64,000 nt of DNA from Gordius sp. MW1 (lineage: Eukaryota; Nematomorpha; Gordioida; Gordea; Gordiidae). Below the pieces are notes generated by a model, which had not been told where the DNA came from, made no database searches, and was given only the letters and a program-made list of their open reading frames with translations. Made by a program: the position numbers and the translations under genes. Shown here one piece after another: positions 34,501-45,689 of the stretch; within the stretch, counting starts at the first letter, position 1, and the number at the start of each line of letters is the position of its first letter. The DNA lies in assembly GCA_964036665.1 (NCBI GenBank), contig OZ038531.1, positions 868,001 to 932,000 of the forward strand, given 5' to 3'.

Positions 34501-37500
34501 GCACTATAAACAGACATTGGCGTAGCCAGGAGTCTAATAAAAAGGGAGATATTTCCATATATTTAGCTTGGGGAAAAGTGAAGAAAATGGGGTCGACTGG
34601 GCTACTGACAGACCCCAGGAACGGGTCTTTCGCTTAGCAACTTACTAGACATGGAGTTGACCGAGCCGGGGGCGCAGATTGTATTGGAGGTGGTAGATTG
34701 GGCCGCCGCAGCAGCAGCTGCTGCCTTAGCCGCGTACATGTTTGCTTCTTCTTGCGCTTTCGTGATATTTTTCTTGTATCGGATGCGCTTGTTCCCGAAC
34801 CAATTGGAAATCTGATCGATAAAATCAATGGAAATTACACGTTAACGATAACCGTTATTATTATAAAAGTCCTGGGTGAGAAGGTCATTCTTTAAAAATA
34901 GAAAATTGACTCTAATATGTTTTGAAAATTTCAAACTTTTTGGTCCGTTTATGTTTAGTCGACTAAAACCAAAGGCCGACCAAGCAAAATCCAGCCGCTT
35001 TTACAACACTAGTTGTAGGATAACATTCCACGACAAATCGAAACGTTTTTGACCGACCAACTGAGATTTGGTTAACTTTTGAATGAGGGTGTAAACCTCA
35101 TCAATGTAAATAACATGTTAAAAATTGCTTAAACCATTTTACTTTATTCTTTAAAAAAGTCCTGTGGGAGGGGAAGGACCATTTAAAAAATTAAAAAATG
35201 GCATTTGTTATGGGCTGACATTCGTGAAAGTTGCCGGGGGGGGGGGCAAGGAGGAGCGGCTGCTATCCTCTAAACTTTTAAAGTGGAGGTTCAAAGGGCA
35301 AAAACCAAGCTCGGGCCGCTTAATTGATCTCACTATTTTTGTCACATTTAATTGATACGTTTAGAGCTATATTTTTTCTTTTAATAGAATCTTGGGCATA
35401 CTGTATAAAAAAGCTCGCATTTCTCATAGGGATCAGTAATCCATCAAATTACAAATGTACTTATAGTCAATAATTTTCAATCCGTTTATATAAATTTCAT
35501 TGTATAAATACGGTGGATTTGGATTATACAATGAAACAAATGTACTTACTCGATTTCGCGCCAATAAAGGTAAAAACAGATACTTTACGTGGGAATAACA
35601 TTTGTTACGGGGGGGGGGAGTGTAATTCAAAATATTTTTCAAAAACCAAATTATAAGGGGAATATTAAAGGGGATTAAGATTGATAATAACACTAATTTA
35701 ACATTTATTTCAAATTATATATCGCTTTCAGGTATAATTAGTAAAACGTGATTAACCTGAGAAATGGTGATTCCACACTTCTTAGCCAATTCTTCCTTCG
35801 CTTCTTCGCTGGGGTAAGGGTTGCTTAGGTGCGAATAAAAGTAGTCGTTAAGCACTTCCGTAGCTTGTTTACTAAAATTTCTCCGCTTACGTCTGCCGAG
35901 AGATATAAAAATACATATAACCCAAATTTTCAAATAAATATACGTGGCAGGGGCAAGGCCCCCCCATATATTTAAAGGAATCTAAGGGCAAATTTTTATA
36001 AAGCCATACTTTTGCCCCTCCCTTTAGTTATAATACTGCCTAGGCACATGATAAAAATGTTCACCTTAGTTGTGAATCTTATTCAAAAAAATTACAACAG
36101 GACAAGGATGGACATTTTTTATGCGAGGGTAGGCTCATAAATTGCGTACTCCAACACGATTGTAACAAAATAGTGCATTAGTAAAGTTGCTCTCCGTCAT
36201 ATTCCTAGTTAAAAGGGCTAATTTCAGCAAAATTAAGGGGGAAAATCGCTAATTTCTGCAACATTTAACTCCATTATTTCGAAAAGTTGACGTACGTGCC
36301 ATTTAAAGACTTGCACGGGTGACCCAAAACTAACCAGATCCGGAGTCGAAAATTTAAAAATGCTTTCGAGTCGGGTCGGATTGAATTTAAAGGCTCGGGT
36401 CAAAGGTTATACGTATACGGGAATTGAGCAACTTAAGAATGGAGTTGTGCACTAACCTGGCATCCAAAAATCGGGATCTCAATATCATGACGGCTTCGCA
36501 CGTGCTTTGTTTTAGTTGGACCTATAAAAACAACACGAAAACACAGACAAATTTTTGTGAGTACCACCAAGTGTCGAAAAAAGGGCTGGGTTTTGTTTGG
36601 TCCACCTTCGGTTTGTACTAGGACTAACGGACGACTCCGGTGGTCTGTTTTTCAAATTTCGACCAAGCCTAGGGGTCGACTGAACATGAACAGACCAAAG
36701 CAAAGGTTGACCAAACAGAACCCAGCCTTTTCTAAAACACTATACCACCTAAAACTAATGTTTCGTATAAGAAAGTTTTGTAAAAAGTGATGAAAGTGAG
36801 AAATAAGTGATTTGTGTACTTGTATGGAGCTGAATTTTTTGCGTATAATGCTGACCATCCTCTCGATTTCTTTTTGGGTAATGGGTCGAGTTCGACTTTG
36901 TTCCCGCAATAAATTCATCACGTGCGTCGTAAATTCGGCGCAAGCCTGCGCAAATAATATAAACAATTATAACCGTTTCGCGCTACAAAAATAACTTTAA
37001 GATCTAAAGGTAAAGTTTAAAAATAAGCTTTAAAGGCCGAGAAAAAATTTTGGATCGGGCTCAAGCCTTAATCGGCCAGCCGACCCCGAGCCTGGCCAAA
37101 AGCAATCCCTAGCCAATAAATCATTTTAAAATAATTCGGATTATTTGACCATATCCAATTTATAGGAAACAAAATGTTCCTATCCTCCTCCCTGTAAAAA
37201 CTGTTCTTTTGTACAAAAACCAAAAAATTAAAACTCAAATATTATATTCATGCCATCTGAAAAATTATTGAATTGTAGCGAGATAATTAGATTATAAATT
37301 CTTTAATCATCATCATTTATTGGAACTAATATATATATAATACATGAAATTTTAATAGTAAAACATGGCAAAAAATTGTGATTCAATCAAGCTAACGAGC
37401 AGGGCCCAGGTCGTGACTAAATCAGAATATGTATTTCAGGCCGACGTAAAATCCCTACATGGCCATCTTGAAATCTTATTGACCAACAAGCACGACTATT

Positions 37501-40500
37501 TTAACATTAAATTCTTTTCACCTCGCGATTTCGGAGTTATTTCAAATTGTAAAAGGCTAGAGATGTATAAGGACAGTAATTCAAATAGTTAGTGGAAGCA
37601 AACTAATTTATGTGAGGTATAAGCAAAACCCTTATATATTTTTTTTAAGCTATTACCCTAAGGTTTAATATAAATCAGGCAGAAATCAATTAGATTAAAA
37701 ATGTTGCCTTGTAAAATAACATCCTATCAATCAAATTATAATGAATAATGGAATTTGGGCTCGGGCGAGGTCGAAAAAATTAAAGCCAATCAGCGGTCAT
37801 TAACTGACGGCTATTTGCGAAAGCAAAATAAAAGGCTTTTACACAAGAACCATAAGTAAGTCCATAGCCATTAAAAACCCGTATAAGTTTCCACAGCAAT
37901 TAATAAAAAATTACAAGTTAGAGAGGACGGACGGACGGACAACCAAAATCGAGTCCATAAATTGCATAGCAAATGTGGAATTAAATTTACCGCGATGCTG
38001 AAAAGAAAGCTTATATACTAAAACTACCATTCCAACATTATGACAACAAAGATATAGCCTTTCTAAGAATACTTATCAGGGCCACCACCACAAACACTTT
38101 AAAGTCCATTCTTTGCTTCAAATTTCAGCGCCAAAATTAAAAACTAGCTGGCAAGGGCAATTTTTTAAAGGGGGGGGGGGGGGGGGGTGAAAGGAAATAT
38201 TACATAGTTGTCGAGAGGGCTCTAGAATAGCAGGTAGGCAGGCAGGTGTGTGCTGGTTGCATTTCATAGAGTTGAGGAGAGAGGGCGCGTGCGTGATATT
38301 TCATAAATTATTCATAAATTCCAACAACAAAAAAACGCTGGCGCGCTAAGGTAATATTAATGAAGGAGAGGGGGGACATGGCCTTTTTATTGCGTTGAAT
38401 GTCTTCACAAACGCACCTTCCATAACGTCATATGGTATTACTGATGAGCTGGAATTTGGATTAACGAATTTTAAAAAAAAATTTAAGAATTAAAAAATTA
38501 ACATAAAATTCTAAGTTTTGGGGGTGAGGGGAGGGCAGCTGCCACTTTTTGCCCCTTCGGATGTTATATTGCATCCATTTCAATGCCCTTTATAAGGGGC
38601 AAAGTAATATCTCAGCTATTTTGGAGAGATTAGTAGTTAGGTAGGGGAAAAGATCTCGTGAAAAGTGATATGATTGACTAAACCCAAAGATCGACCAACC
38701 AAAACTTAGCCGTTTTTACATCACTGGTGGTAGAGTAGAAAAGGTTTTTTGGCGAGTCAAAAAGGGATCGACCAAGTGTTTTAACATGACCTTTGAGTGA
38801 TTTATATTATCAAAGTTAACAGGGTATTCAAAAAATATGCGAATTTATATTTTTTCTTATTTTTATATGATCCAATAAGGATAATGTATATAATATAAAA
38901 TTAACCTGATCGTATTTTTCCAATTCGGAATGGTATATCTGTCTGATTTGTGCCAGTTTAGCTCGGTAATCGGAATGCTCGATCGTATTTTCCGCACCAC
39001 CAATAGCGGGGCCCGCCCCTCCAGAAGCTCCAGGGGTGCCGCTCCCTGCCCCTGGGGTAGGATTTTTTTCGGGTCCGGCCACGCCTTCGGCCAATAACAT
39101 GTTATCCAAACGCATGAGCTGAGGGTCGGGCGGTTCATCTTCCCCTTGACCCCTCACGCTAATTACTGTACCAATAATGGAAAAAAATACTCAAATATGA
39201 AAATATTTGCGAAAAATTTTAACACGTTTTAAAGGTTTAAAACGTGAAAATGTTTATCCATTTACATAACCTGGGGTATGAAAGAAATTAAGAAAATATT
39301 GGGATATTTAAAAGTTTAGATTTTGTATCAAAATATAATTAAATTAAAAATTCCTGTATCTATATGGAAATGCTGGCTTTTGGCTCCACTAGTGCTCGGC
39401 AGCAACCATGTGTAAAAAAAGCAACTTCTCACCAACGCGTTCATTTCAGACTTCGTTATATATTAGAATTGCTCAAAATTTCAACCAGACTTTCTGTATA
39501 AGTTTGGAGAAATCCTTATCTGACCTTGGTTGCTACTATGTTAACCTTGTAAGCAATTTTTCACACACAAAAAGGGGGTAAATTCAATACTTTATATAGC
39601 AAGATTCAAAAAACATACTAATGCCCCAGGTTAGGTTCTAAACTTAAAATTACTTTTAAACTATCTCCCGGCGCTAAAATGAAAAAATAAAACATAAGGG
39701 GGAAGGTTAGCCGATGATATACTAAAACAAATAATTGCAACTATAGGAACAACAGCAGAATTCCATAAGGTTAGGTTTTTTTAAAAAAATTTACCCGACG
39801 AACCCAGCTCTGTCCGATTTTATAAATAAAATGCTCTCCCAAACCCTTCTCAGGGCTTATCTTAATATCAGATTTTACTGCGCAGAAAAAATCGTCGCAT
39901 GGGTTATATCATAGTCGTGTCTTAACTTTGAATTCACAGCAGATTTGCATTTCAGACGCATAACATACCAGCGATTTTGTAAGATGCAAATTTTTCATAA
40001 ACTTAAATGCTGTATTAAATTTTTAGGTACCGGCAAAGTTTGGATATAATCTCAAGAGTTGAAATTAAACAAATGAACGTATTTAATTATCAAAAAACAA
40101 AATGTTAATAATTACAACCGAATTTGACGCATGAAATTGAATCGGATATTTAGATAAAGATAAATTCGCGCGATTTGAATCTGAATCCGATATTAAGACA
40201 AGCCCTTCGTGTTCGCCCGGCCTGCCTAGCTGGATGATTAGAGTAGCTCGAATATGGCCGAAATGATGTTTATTAAAATTCTGAGCATCAACGTGATATT
40301 TATAATATTCTCAATTTCTTGTTTGATAAATACCATAAAACTATATAAATAAGTGCAAAAATTAATACGCGAAAATAAAATAATGCCCTGTATAAAAAAT
40401 TTAATAAACCCGAATCTTTTATAGTACACGCTGGGGACCGCGATAAAATTTAGATTTACGACAGTTGCCCGGACCAGTTATTTCTGGTCTCGGATAGAAA

Positions 40501-42660
40501 TGTCGAAGAGGATGATCATTATATTAAGGAGTTAGATTTCCTCAAAGATTAATACATTATTATTGAATCTTCCTCACAAAATCAGAGCTCGAGTAAATGT
40601 AATTTTACATTGAAGATAGGGGAGGGGGAGGGCAGGGGTAATATCGCCCCCAATCGATAACCATACGCTAAGTATAGTAAGAGTATAGTATGTATGGTTA
40701 GTAGAGGTGTGTTATATATGTATTTAATAAGGCATTTAATTAAAGGCGATGACCACAAAAAGAGAAGGGGGGGGGGGGGGGGGGGTATTGACTAAAGAAG
40801 GCGATATTTTGGATCATCTTTTTTGATAAACCTGGTAATATGCACATGGGCGTAGCCAGGAGGTGACAGGGAGGGGCGGCTGCCCCCCCACTAATCTATT
40901 TTTTGATAACTTCGTATAAATATGGCTAAAATTACTAAAAATTATCATTTTGCCCCCCCTAATCATTATTGCCCCCCCCTCTAATTCCAATCCTGGCTAC
41001 GCCCATGCATATATTTAAAGATTATGCCGGAAAATATCTAAAAACGTCAAAAAGCTATCGAAATTCAAAGGGGGTACATTTAATGAACACACCTATGATG
41101 GGCGGATGATAAATCAATAGATCAATAATATTAAAACTTGAAATCAATCGATATGTGAAAGTGATATGCGACCGAGATGTAGGAGATAATGATTGGGATT
41201 AATGTGCAAAATTAGGTCCTTCGAACGAATACATTCATGTGACGGACTTCATATATATGTATATATAAATTAATATATATAAGTTGGCATAACTAAATTA
41301 ACGTCTTTTCCATCTGGCTCCAGCCAAGCGCAATAAAACAATTTGATTTTTGAAAGGTGTTGGGGTGCCACAATGGTCTAATTTTATTATTTGCATTTGG
41401 TCTAGGCTGTTTGTGACAGCAATCGAAAACTTTATTTGGAAATAGTTTACTTATTTGACACTCAAAATGATATTTGTGAAATTTATTAGTTTAAATATGA
41501 CCAAACCAGCCACTTTGCTTAACATTTCCTGTTCTGACCATCAGATAAAACTAAATAGCCCTAAACTTTATAAATGTCAAAGAAGAAGATATAAAATAGT
41601 TAATACATCACAATGGTAAGAGAAAGAGGCAAAAATATATGTGATATTGTATGACCTTAAATCTAAACTATTCAATTGTGTTTGATTAGACCTAAATGAT
41701 TACTTTCTAAACCATGTTGTTAAACACAGGAGTCTCAATGTGGATCTATAAATGAATCAATTGTTAAAGACAGTATCAAATATGGCATTAGTGTCATGAT
41801 AAATTTATAATTAAGTTGGTAATTAAAGAAACGAAGGGGTTTTGATAAAAATAATAAGCATGGACGAGATACTAAAAGCCATTGTTGCATATTCTATAAA
41901 AACAATCATAAACTTTTCATACAATTGAATATTTTATAAAATACCACTTTCAAAAGTGATGTATATATCAGAATTAAGAAAAAGGCTAAAAATTCAAGAC
42001 AATACATAGCAGGTGTATAAAAATTTTGTTATATTTACAAGTCAAAACTTATTTTTAATTTTAATTAATTCAAAATGTTAAATTATTCTTAATCACAAAA
42101 TTGTTAAAAGTGTAAATAAAAAAGATTAATTATAACATAGGGTAGCATATAAGATTAACTTGCAGAAATTAAAATAATAATGAAGATTTTTACCAAAAAA
42201 ATTTCCTAGTATTGAAATATTACAAGACAAAATTTTATATTTCAACAAGCATAAAAGAAATTTGACATTGCAAAATTATTATATAAAAAATAATTAAAAC
42301 ATTTTAAAATAATTAAAAATTGCAATAAATAAATGAGGCAACATCCATACCTGTTTTTTCTTTGATTTCACACAACACATTGTATAATGCTGGTTTAAGT
42401 CTATGACAATTTAATGCATGCTTTCTATAAATATATATTCGATTAATCTCTTTTAATTTAAACCTCGCTTGAGCTTCATCTAAACTTTGTTCTGTGATGC
42501 TCATAATTTGTTGAAGGAGCTCTGATATATCCTTTTTTCTAGCATCACCCATATTACCAGAGGTCTCATTTACTGAATCTAGGGTCTGTTGCCCGTACGG
42601 AACTTCATTTTGATGAATCATGCCTTGTCCAGATATGGGTAATAAATTTAGATCGCCCAT
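28454..42660 (-). CDS. pbx: PBX/Extradenticle TALE homeodomain transcription factor, 11 exons
   Basis: Encodes a PBC-class homeodomain protein, in animals the nuclear DNA-binding partner of Hox and Meis/Prep proteins. Read on the minus strand the exons are 42660-42464, 42424-42351, 39165-38906, 36945-36820, 36521-36457, 35892-35757, 34811-34646, 33932-33727, 30434-30339, 29675-29418 and 28540-28454; all borders are GT-AG and all phases match, giving about 556 residues. Seen: PBC-A ([29 protein letters not shown]), PBC-B ([35 protein letters not shown]), TALE homeodomain ([39 protein letters not shown]), then polyalanine and a Gly/Ser/His/Gln-rich tail. The start is chosen because an in-frame TAA lies two codons upstream. 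The tail exons after the homeodomain rest on phase, splice sites and open frame, not homology. Introns carry piggyBac, hAT and MITE debris. Promoter and polyadenylation signal were not identified. Confidence 0.95.
29418..29675 (-). CDS. pbx: pbx exon 10: Ser/Asn-rich tail segment
   Basis: Eighty-six codons in phase 0, starting [20 protein letters not shown] and including [13 protein letters not shown]. The acceptor is TATTTAAG/ACA and the donor ACG/GTTAGT. Unspliced, the frame runs seven codons further to a TAA, giving a possible alternative end. Confidence 0.75.
30339..30434 (-). CDS. pbx: pbx exon 9: His/Gln and Pro-rich tail segment
   Basis: Thirty-two codons in phase 0, [20 protein letters not shown] then [12 protein letters not shown]. 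The acceptor is TGCTCTTAG/TCC and the donor CAA/GTGCCT. No homology was recognised; the case rests on open frame, composition, borders and phase. Confidence 0.75.
31355..33047 (+). pseudogene. piggyBac-type transposase relic in pbx intron 8
   Basis: Lies antisense to pbx. Pieces in order: an acidic N-terminal region ([14 protein letters not shown]), a PGBD-like start ([20 protein letters not shown]), then the catalytic part with [32 protein letters not shown] and [13 protein letters not shown], then [20 protein letters not shown], and a cysteine-rich tail ([17 protein letters not shown]). These match the order of DDE_Tnp_1_7 transposases. Several stops in the N-terminal third and at least two frameshifts (near 31980 and 32515) make it inactive. 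Terminal repeats and a TTAA duplication were not found with confidence, so element borders are open. Confidence 0.9.
33727..33932 (-). CDS. pbx: pbx exon 8: Gly/Pro-rich C-terminal tail
   Basis: The acceptor CACCAG/GT completes a Ser codon; the exon reads [20 protein letters not shown] and onward for 68 codons, visibly GC-richer than the flanking introns. The donor CAA/GTTTGA is only one codon from an in-frame TGA, so failure to splice would end the protein as HQV-stop. Confidence 0.8.
34646..34811 (-). CDS. pbx: pbx exon 7: homeodomain recognition helix and polyalanine
   Basis: Begins [20 protein letters not shown], the recognition helix with the invariant WF and N residues and the PBC Gly-50 equivalent. 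Then [10 protein letters not shown] and a run of eight alanines, encoded by a GCA/GCT/GCG mixture, leading into a Ser/Thr-rich tail. The donor is TCTA/GTAAGT. Confidence 0.96.
35479..35541. repeat. dispersed repeat shared with 55489-55545
   Basis: Carries AATCCGTTTATATAAAT and ACGGTGGATTTGGATT. The second copy at 55489-55545 has AATCCGTCTATATGAAT and GCGGTGGATTTGGATT in the same order and spacing. Class unknown. This copy lies in a pbx intron. Confidence 0.5.
35757..35892 (-). CDS. pbx: pbx exon 6: homeodomain helices 1-2
   Basis: Reads [20 protein letters not shown] then [20 protein letters not shown] and ITISQ, including the three-residue TALE loop (PYP). The acceptor is CGGCAG/A and the donor CAG/GTTAAT. 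The intron splits the homeodomain just before helix 3. Confidence 0.96.
36304..36420. mobile_element. truncated hAT terminus in pbx intron 5
   Basis: Begins TAAAGACTTGCACGGGTGAC, the same end as the hAT at 9978-10948, followed by the GGGTCGGGT-type subterminal motifs, then stops. No partner end was found. It ends about 35 bp before the pbx exon 5 donor. Confidence 0.6.
36457..36521 (-). CDS. pbx: pbx exon 5: 65-bp exon joining PBC-B to the homeodomain
   Basis: A short exon reading [21 protein letters not shown] plus two bases. The acceptor is TTTATAG/GTC and the donor GCCAG/GTTAGT. It is needed to bridge exon 4 to the homeodomain and matches the family exactly in order and phase. Confidence 0.94.
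36570..36742. mobile_element. 173-bp hAT-like MITE in pbx intron 4
   Basis: Terminal inverted repeats of about 30 bp share GGCTGGGTTTTGTTTGGTC (one mismatch at the other end) and outer AGTGT. The flanks are TACCACCA and TACCACCT, an 8-bp target duplication with one difference. It makes up over half of a 298-bp intron. Related ends (CCAGCCGTTTTTACAACACTA) appear near 34995, 38700 and 55090. Confidence 0.8.
36820..36945 (-). CDS. pbx: pbx exon 4: PBC-B core
   Basis: Encodes 42 residues in phase 0, [20 protein letters not shown] then [21 protein letters not shown]. The acceptor is GCGCAG/GCT and the donor CAA/GTACAC. Near-identity to known PBX/Exd PBC-B leaves little doubt. Confidence 0.95.
37365..37592 (+). 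other. unrecognised 75-codon ORF in pbx intron 3
   Basis: Begins [20 protein letters not shown] and contains [18 protein letters not shown]. Composition looks protein-like, but I do not recognise it; it is antisense to pbx. It may be a transposon fragment or chance. Confidence 0.2.
38906..39165 (-). CDS. pbx: pbx exon 3: PBC-A/PBC-B linker and start of PBC-B
   Basis: The acceptor TACAG/TA completes a Val codon and gives [20 protein letters not shown], the expected family continuation. A Gly/Pro/Ala-rich linker follows, then [17 protein letters not shown]. The donor is CAG/GTTAAT after ELEKYDQ. Confidence 0.95.
39765..40492. mobile_element. decayed hAT-C copy in pbx intron 2
   Basis: The left side (ACCCGACGAACCCAGCTCTG then TCCGATTTTATAA) and the right side (ACAGTTGCCCGGACCAG then ATTTCTGGTCTCGG) align in order with the ends of the element at 26734-27524, but with many changes. 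A target duplication could not be confirmed. Confidence 0.45.
40848..41004. mobile_element. 157-bp MITE with GGGCGTAGCCAGGA ends
   Basis: The left end GGGCGTAGCCAGGA mirrors the right end TCCTGGCTACGCCC. Flanks are ATGCACAT and ATGCATAT, a 7/8 match consistent with an 8-bp duplication. C- and G-runs lie just inside the ends. It sits in pbx intron 2. Incomplete relatives end near 19149, 21035, 34519, 49460, 49885 and 58960. Confidence 0.75.
42351..42424 (-). CDS. pbx: pbx exon 2: rest of PBC-A
   Basis: Starts with the base completing the Arg codon and reads [20 protein letters not shown]; the donor is ACAG/GTATGG. It is separated from exon 1 by a 39-nt GT-AG intron that has no stop codon and a length divisible by three. 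Without splicing, 13 foreign residues would interrupt one of the most conserved stretches of the family. Confidence 0.93.
42425..42463 (-). other. 39-nt micro-intron inside pbx PBC-A
   Basis: Begins GTTTAAATT and ends ATATTTATAG. Its length is a multiple of three with no in-frame stop, so a gene finder can read straight through. It is recognised only because the flanking residues QAR and KHALNCHR are contiguous in all PBX/Exd proteins. Confidence 0.9.
42464..42660 (-). CDS. pbx: pbx exon 1: start codon and first part of PBC-A
   Basis: Begins [14 protein letters not shown] and ends in the conserved EQSLDEAQA followed by two bases of an Arg codon. The donor is AG/GTTTAA. The in-frame TAA just upstream fixes the ATG unless an upstream non-coding exon exists. 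Confidence 0.92.
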
Positions 42661-43336
42661 ATATTAGATGATAGGCTCGGGGGTCAAAATCATATGAGGC
42701 AAAGTTTACAATATGGCGATAATTTCAAATTATTTCACTAGTTAAATTTAATAATTAAAATTAACGATTTGCTTAATCAATTGCATTTATTAGTAGTATA
42801 AGCTTGATAGATATGACCGTGAGATTTTGTAGTCATAATTATTGAATATTATTCTAACATAGCTGCTTGCTTAATGCGTTAAATTTATTAATATTGAAAA
42901 CTGTTTCCAAACAAGTTTAATCTAACTTGCTGTACAATGAGAAAAAGCGATCTTAAGTGACAATTTTTCATAAAAATTTACTATAATCACTGAATAAATT
43001 TAATCTTGTGGATTTAATTCAAAAAAATTTAATATTGTATAGATCTATATAGCTAATAATTGATGGGAGGTGAGAGGCAAAAATTAGATATAGCTACATC
43101 TTTTTTATTTAAACTTTTTGTTAAAAGCAACCACATATTAGTACGTATGAGTGTATACAAGCAGCTCAATAGTAATGCTCAACTTTGGTCTACAAGCACA
43201 GGATGAAACATAGTAAGAATGGAATTTAATTAGACTCATTCTCTTTAGAGTCCCCCCCCCTTTACATATATATTTTTTATGTACATTGATGGATTTTCCT
43301 CGTAATATCAGGGTTCCTAGCTCGAAATTCCAAGGT
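42661..43336. other. region upstream of pbx
   Basis: AT-rich with no ORF. It should hold the pbx 5' untranslated region and perhaps the promoter, but no motif can be supported. Confidence 0.3.
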
Positions 43337-43344
43337 GACGCTAA

Positions 43345-44802
43345 TAGTGATGCGGAGAAACCGAGAAAAATCTCGATCGAGACGACGAGAATTTTAAAAA
43401 TGGAGTCAAGATCGAGACGAGAATTTTGATGTCGAGACGAGACGAGATCTTTTCGGCGAGATCTGACTTTTTATTGATCGTTAGATTTTAGTAAATGATT
43501 TACATTTAAGGTATTTAGTGTAAATCAATATGTATGGAATATGTTTTATATTAAAAAAATTAGTGTACTAAATATTATACATTTTTGCAAAAAATTTAAA
43601 ATTTAGCAATCATTTACCTTAATATGGTTGACCCTAAGGGTATGAGAATAATTTTATATATTTCTCACATATAAGTATTCATAGCATTATTAAATATTAC
43701 AAAATTTTAGGCTTAGAATGAGTTCTGATGGAATAGTAAATATTACTAAAGCATATTTGTATTTCACACTTACTCATCCTGCATGATGCGGTAATTATAA
43801 ATTGGTGGTCAATCAGTTTGAATAATTATACAAGTTAAGCTAAGGTGGCTCGGGATTTTGAGCACCCGCCTAACGATTTCAAAAGTACAATAGAGTATTT
43901 AATGACACCATAATAGATTAAATCTTAAATCATTAGAAGTTTTTATGCTTCAACTAAATGCATTCAAATTTACTATAATTTATATAATTTTGCAATATAA
44001 AATAAATACACGAACCTATACTGTATTCAATAAATAATTATTTATTGGCAAAGTTAGTTAGAATTGTAAGGTAATTTTTAAAATATAAATTTGATTATAA
44101 TGATTTTTGGCAAACATTTAAATACGTGCACTTTAATTTAAAGTTTAAAACTTTATGTTCCTAAACCTATAATAATGCTGCTTTTATTGTTGTTTTTACA
44201 ACCTTTGAATTTGTGCAACTAGTTATCAATTCTGTAATTAATAATAATATCACTAAAAGTCACTCGCACTTTGTGGTTTATAGCGCTATGCAATAAACAC
44301 TATGGGCTTTAATTGATGATAATAATATCTACTTTGAAGTTTTAGCAAGGGTTAATAAAGGGTCTTAAATTGCTCAATTATGCAACTAAGTCAACTATAA
44401 GAAAACTTATAATTTCCTAAGTCTATTTATAGTTGACAGACAAAGTGAATTTGATACAATTGTTATAATTTGCTAGAACGTCTGTACTTTTTATGTTATC
44501 TTTATAAATTAATTCCTTTATATTGTCAGTGAGATGTCGTGTCCCGCTAAATCTTTAAAAAGTTTGTGTATTGGAGTTTTTTTAAAAAATATAAAAGTTT
44601 TTCAATTGGATTTTTAACACTTATTTAATATATTTTAATAAAACAAGAGAAATTTTTATTCCGTATCTATTTTTTTTTAAGAGTCGAGACGAGACGAGAC
44701 GAAACCGAGATTTTTCTAAAACGAGACGAGGATTGAAATTTTCATAATCGCTCCGACGAGACGAGATTTTGTTTTCGAGACCGAGACGAGATCGAAACAC
44801 TT
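43345..44802 (+). mobile_element. 1.46-kb hAT-B element
   Basis: Begins TAGTGATGCGG, ends CGAGATCGAAACACTT; the flanks GACGCTAA (43337-43344, 44803-44810) are identical. The ends have repeated GAGACGAGA motifs, as in 5161-9891. Inside, ATGAGTTCTGATGG near 43718 and GTGGCTCGGGATTTTGAGCA near 43848 align with the transposase start and the MARDFLA region of the other copy, but nothing is open. Confidence 0.9.
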
Positions 44803-44810
44803 GACGCTAA

Positions 44811-45290
44811 TTTGACTCCCTCGGAGTTTCTTCACCAGCTTGTCTTCCCTCATTTTTTTGTTAGACTATATGTCATAAATCTCTCTGGATATTTCAAATC
44901 CGTCATTTGTTTCTTCAGTTTACTCAAATTAAGACTTTGCTGTTCACTTACCTGAGTTAAATGTGATTGATGCCTTATTCTTGAGCCCAAACATTGCAAG
45001 AAAGATCACCATGCTTTAGGTTCCTACCTATTTACTTGGCCCGAGAGCATGCGCACCCAAACATTGTCTATCAACTTGAGCAAAAACGCAATCCAAGCTT
45101 TAATAAAGTGCAATAAAATATTCAAGAAAATAGGAATGTCTTTAATCCATGTCTCCCATGTAGCTTATATTTTTTTAAGTCAAGTCTTATAATACAAACA
45201 TGACTTTAATATATCCTCTCGGGGTATATAAAAGTTTAGACTAATCTCAATACCCCAGCTTGAAATAAATACCCAAATTTTAATTAGAAA
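44811..45290 (-). other. short unrecognised open frame at 44850-45010
   Basis: The minus strand reads FLQCLGSRIRHQSHLTQVSE and QQSLNLSKLKKQMTDLKYPE before a TGA, about 55 codons without a stop. No family recognised; it could be a transposon fragment. Confidence 0.25.
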
Positions 45291-45294
45291 AACA

Positions 45295-45670
45295 AAACGT
45301 CGATCGTAAAATAAACTAGATAGACTGCTCATGCCATATGTTTCATATGATAAATTGTGTGTCAAATTTTTCTCCATTTTGAAGACAACAGCTGGTATAT
45401 TTCAACCATGTCATTTTGCGCTATAACAGTTTATTTACCTTCCTCACCACTTTATAAATTTTAACGAACGGCAATAAATTAATATTATACAAAATATAAA
45501 TGGCGCTATATTATTAAACAAACTTTTATCACAGCTTCTCAATTCAACATTTTTTTATTTACCTAATTAAGATTATATTTATAAACACTACTATATTATG
45601 TTATCATTAAAATGATGGAAAAAAGGGTACACATTTTGTGCGTTGATGAGCAGTATATCTAGTCTATGCC
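45295..45670. repeat. inverted arms of the AGACTGCTCAT family
   Basis: ACTAGATAGACTGCTCATGC at about 45305 and GATGAGCAGTATATCTAGTC at about 45645 are inverted. Related to the element at 15968-16275. The 300 bp between are not coding. Confidence 0.5.
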
Positions 45671-45689
45671 TAAAACCGGCCAAAGAAAT

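Noticed and set aside
35715-35760. Open frame running past pbx exon 6 as [13 protein letters not shown]
   Set aside because: It is intron read-through after the donor CAG/GTTAAT; the homeodomain continues as ISNWFGN in exon 7.
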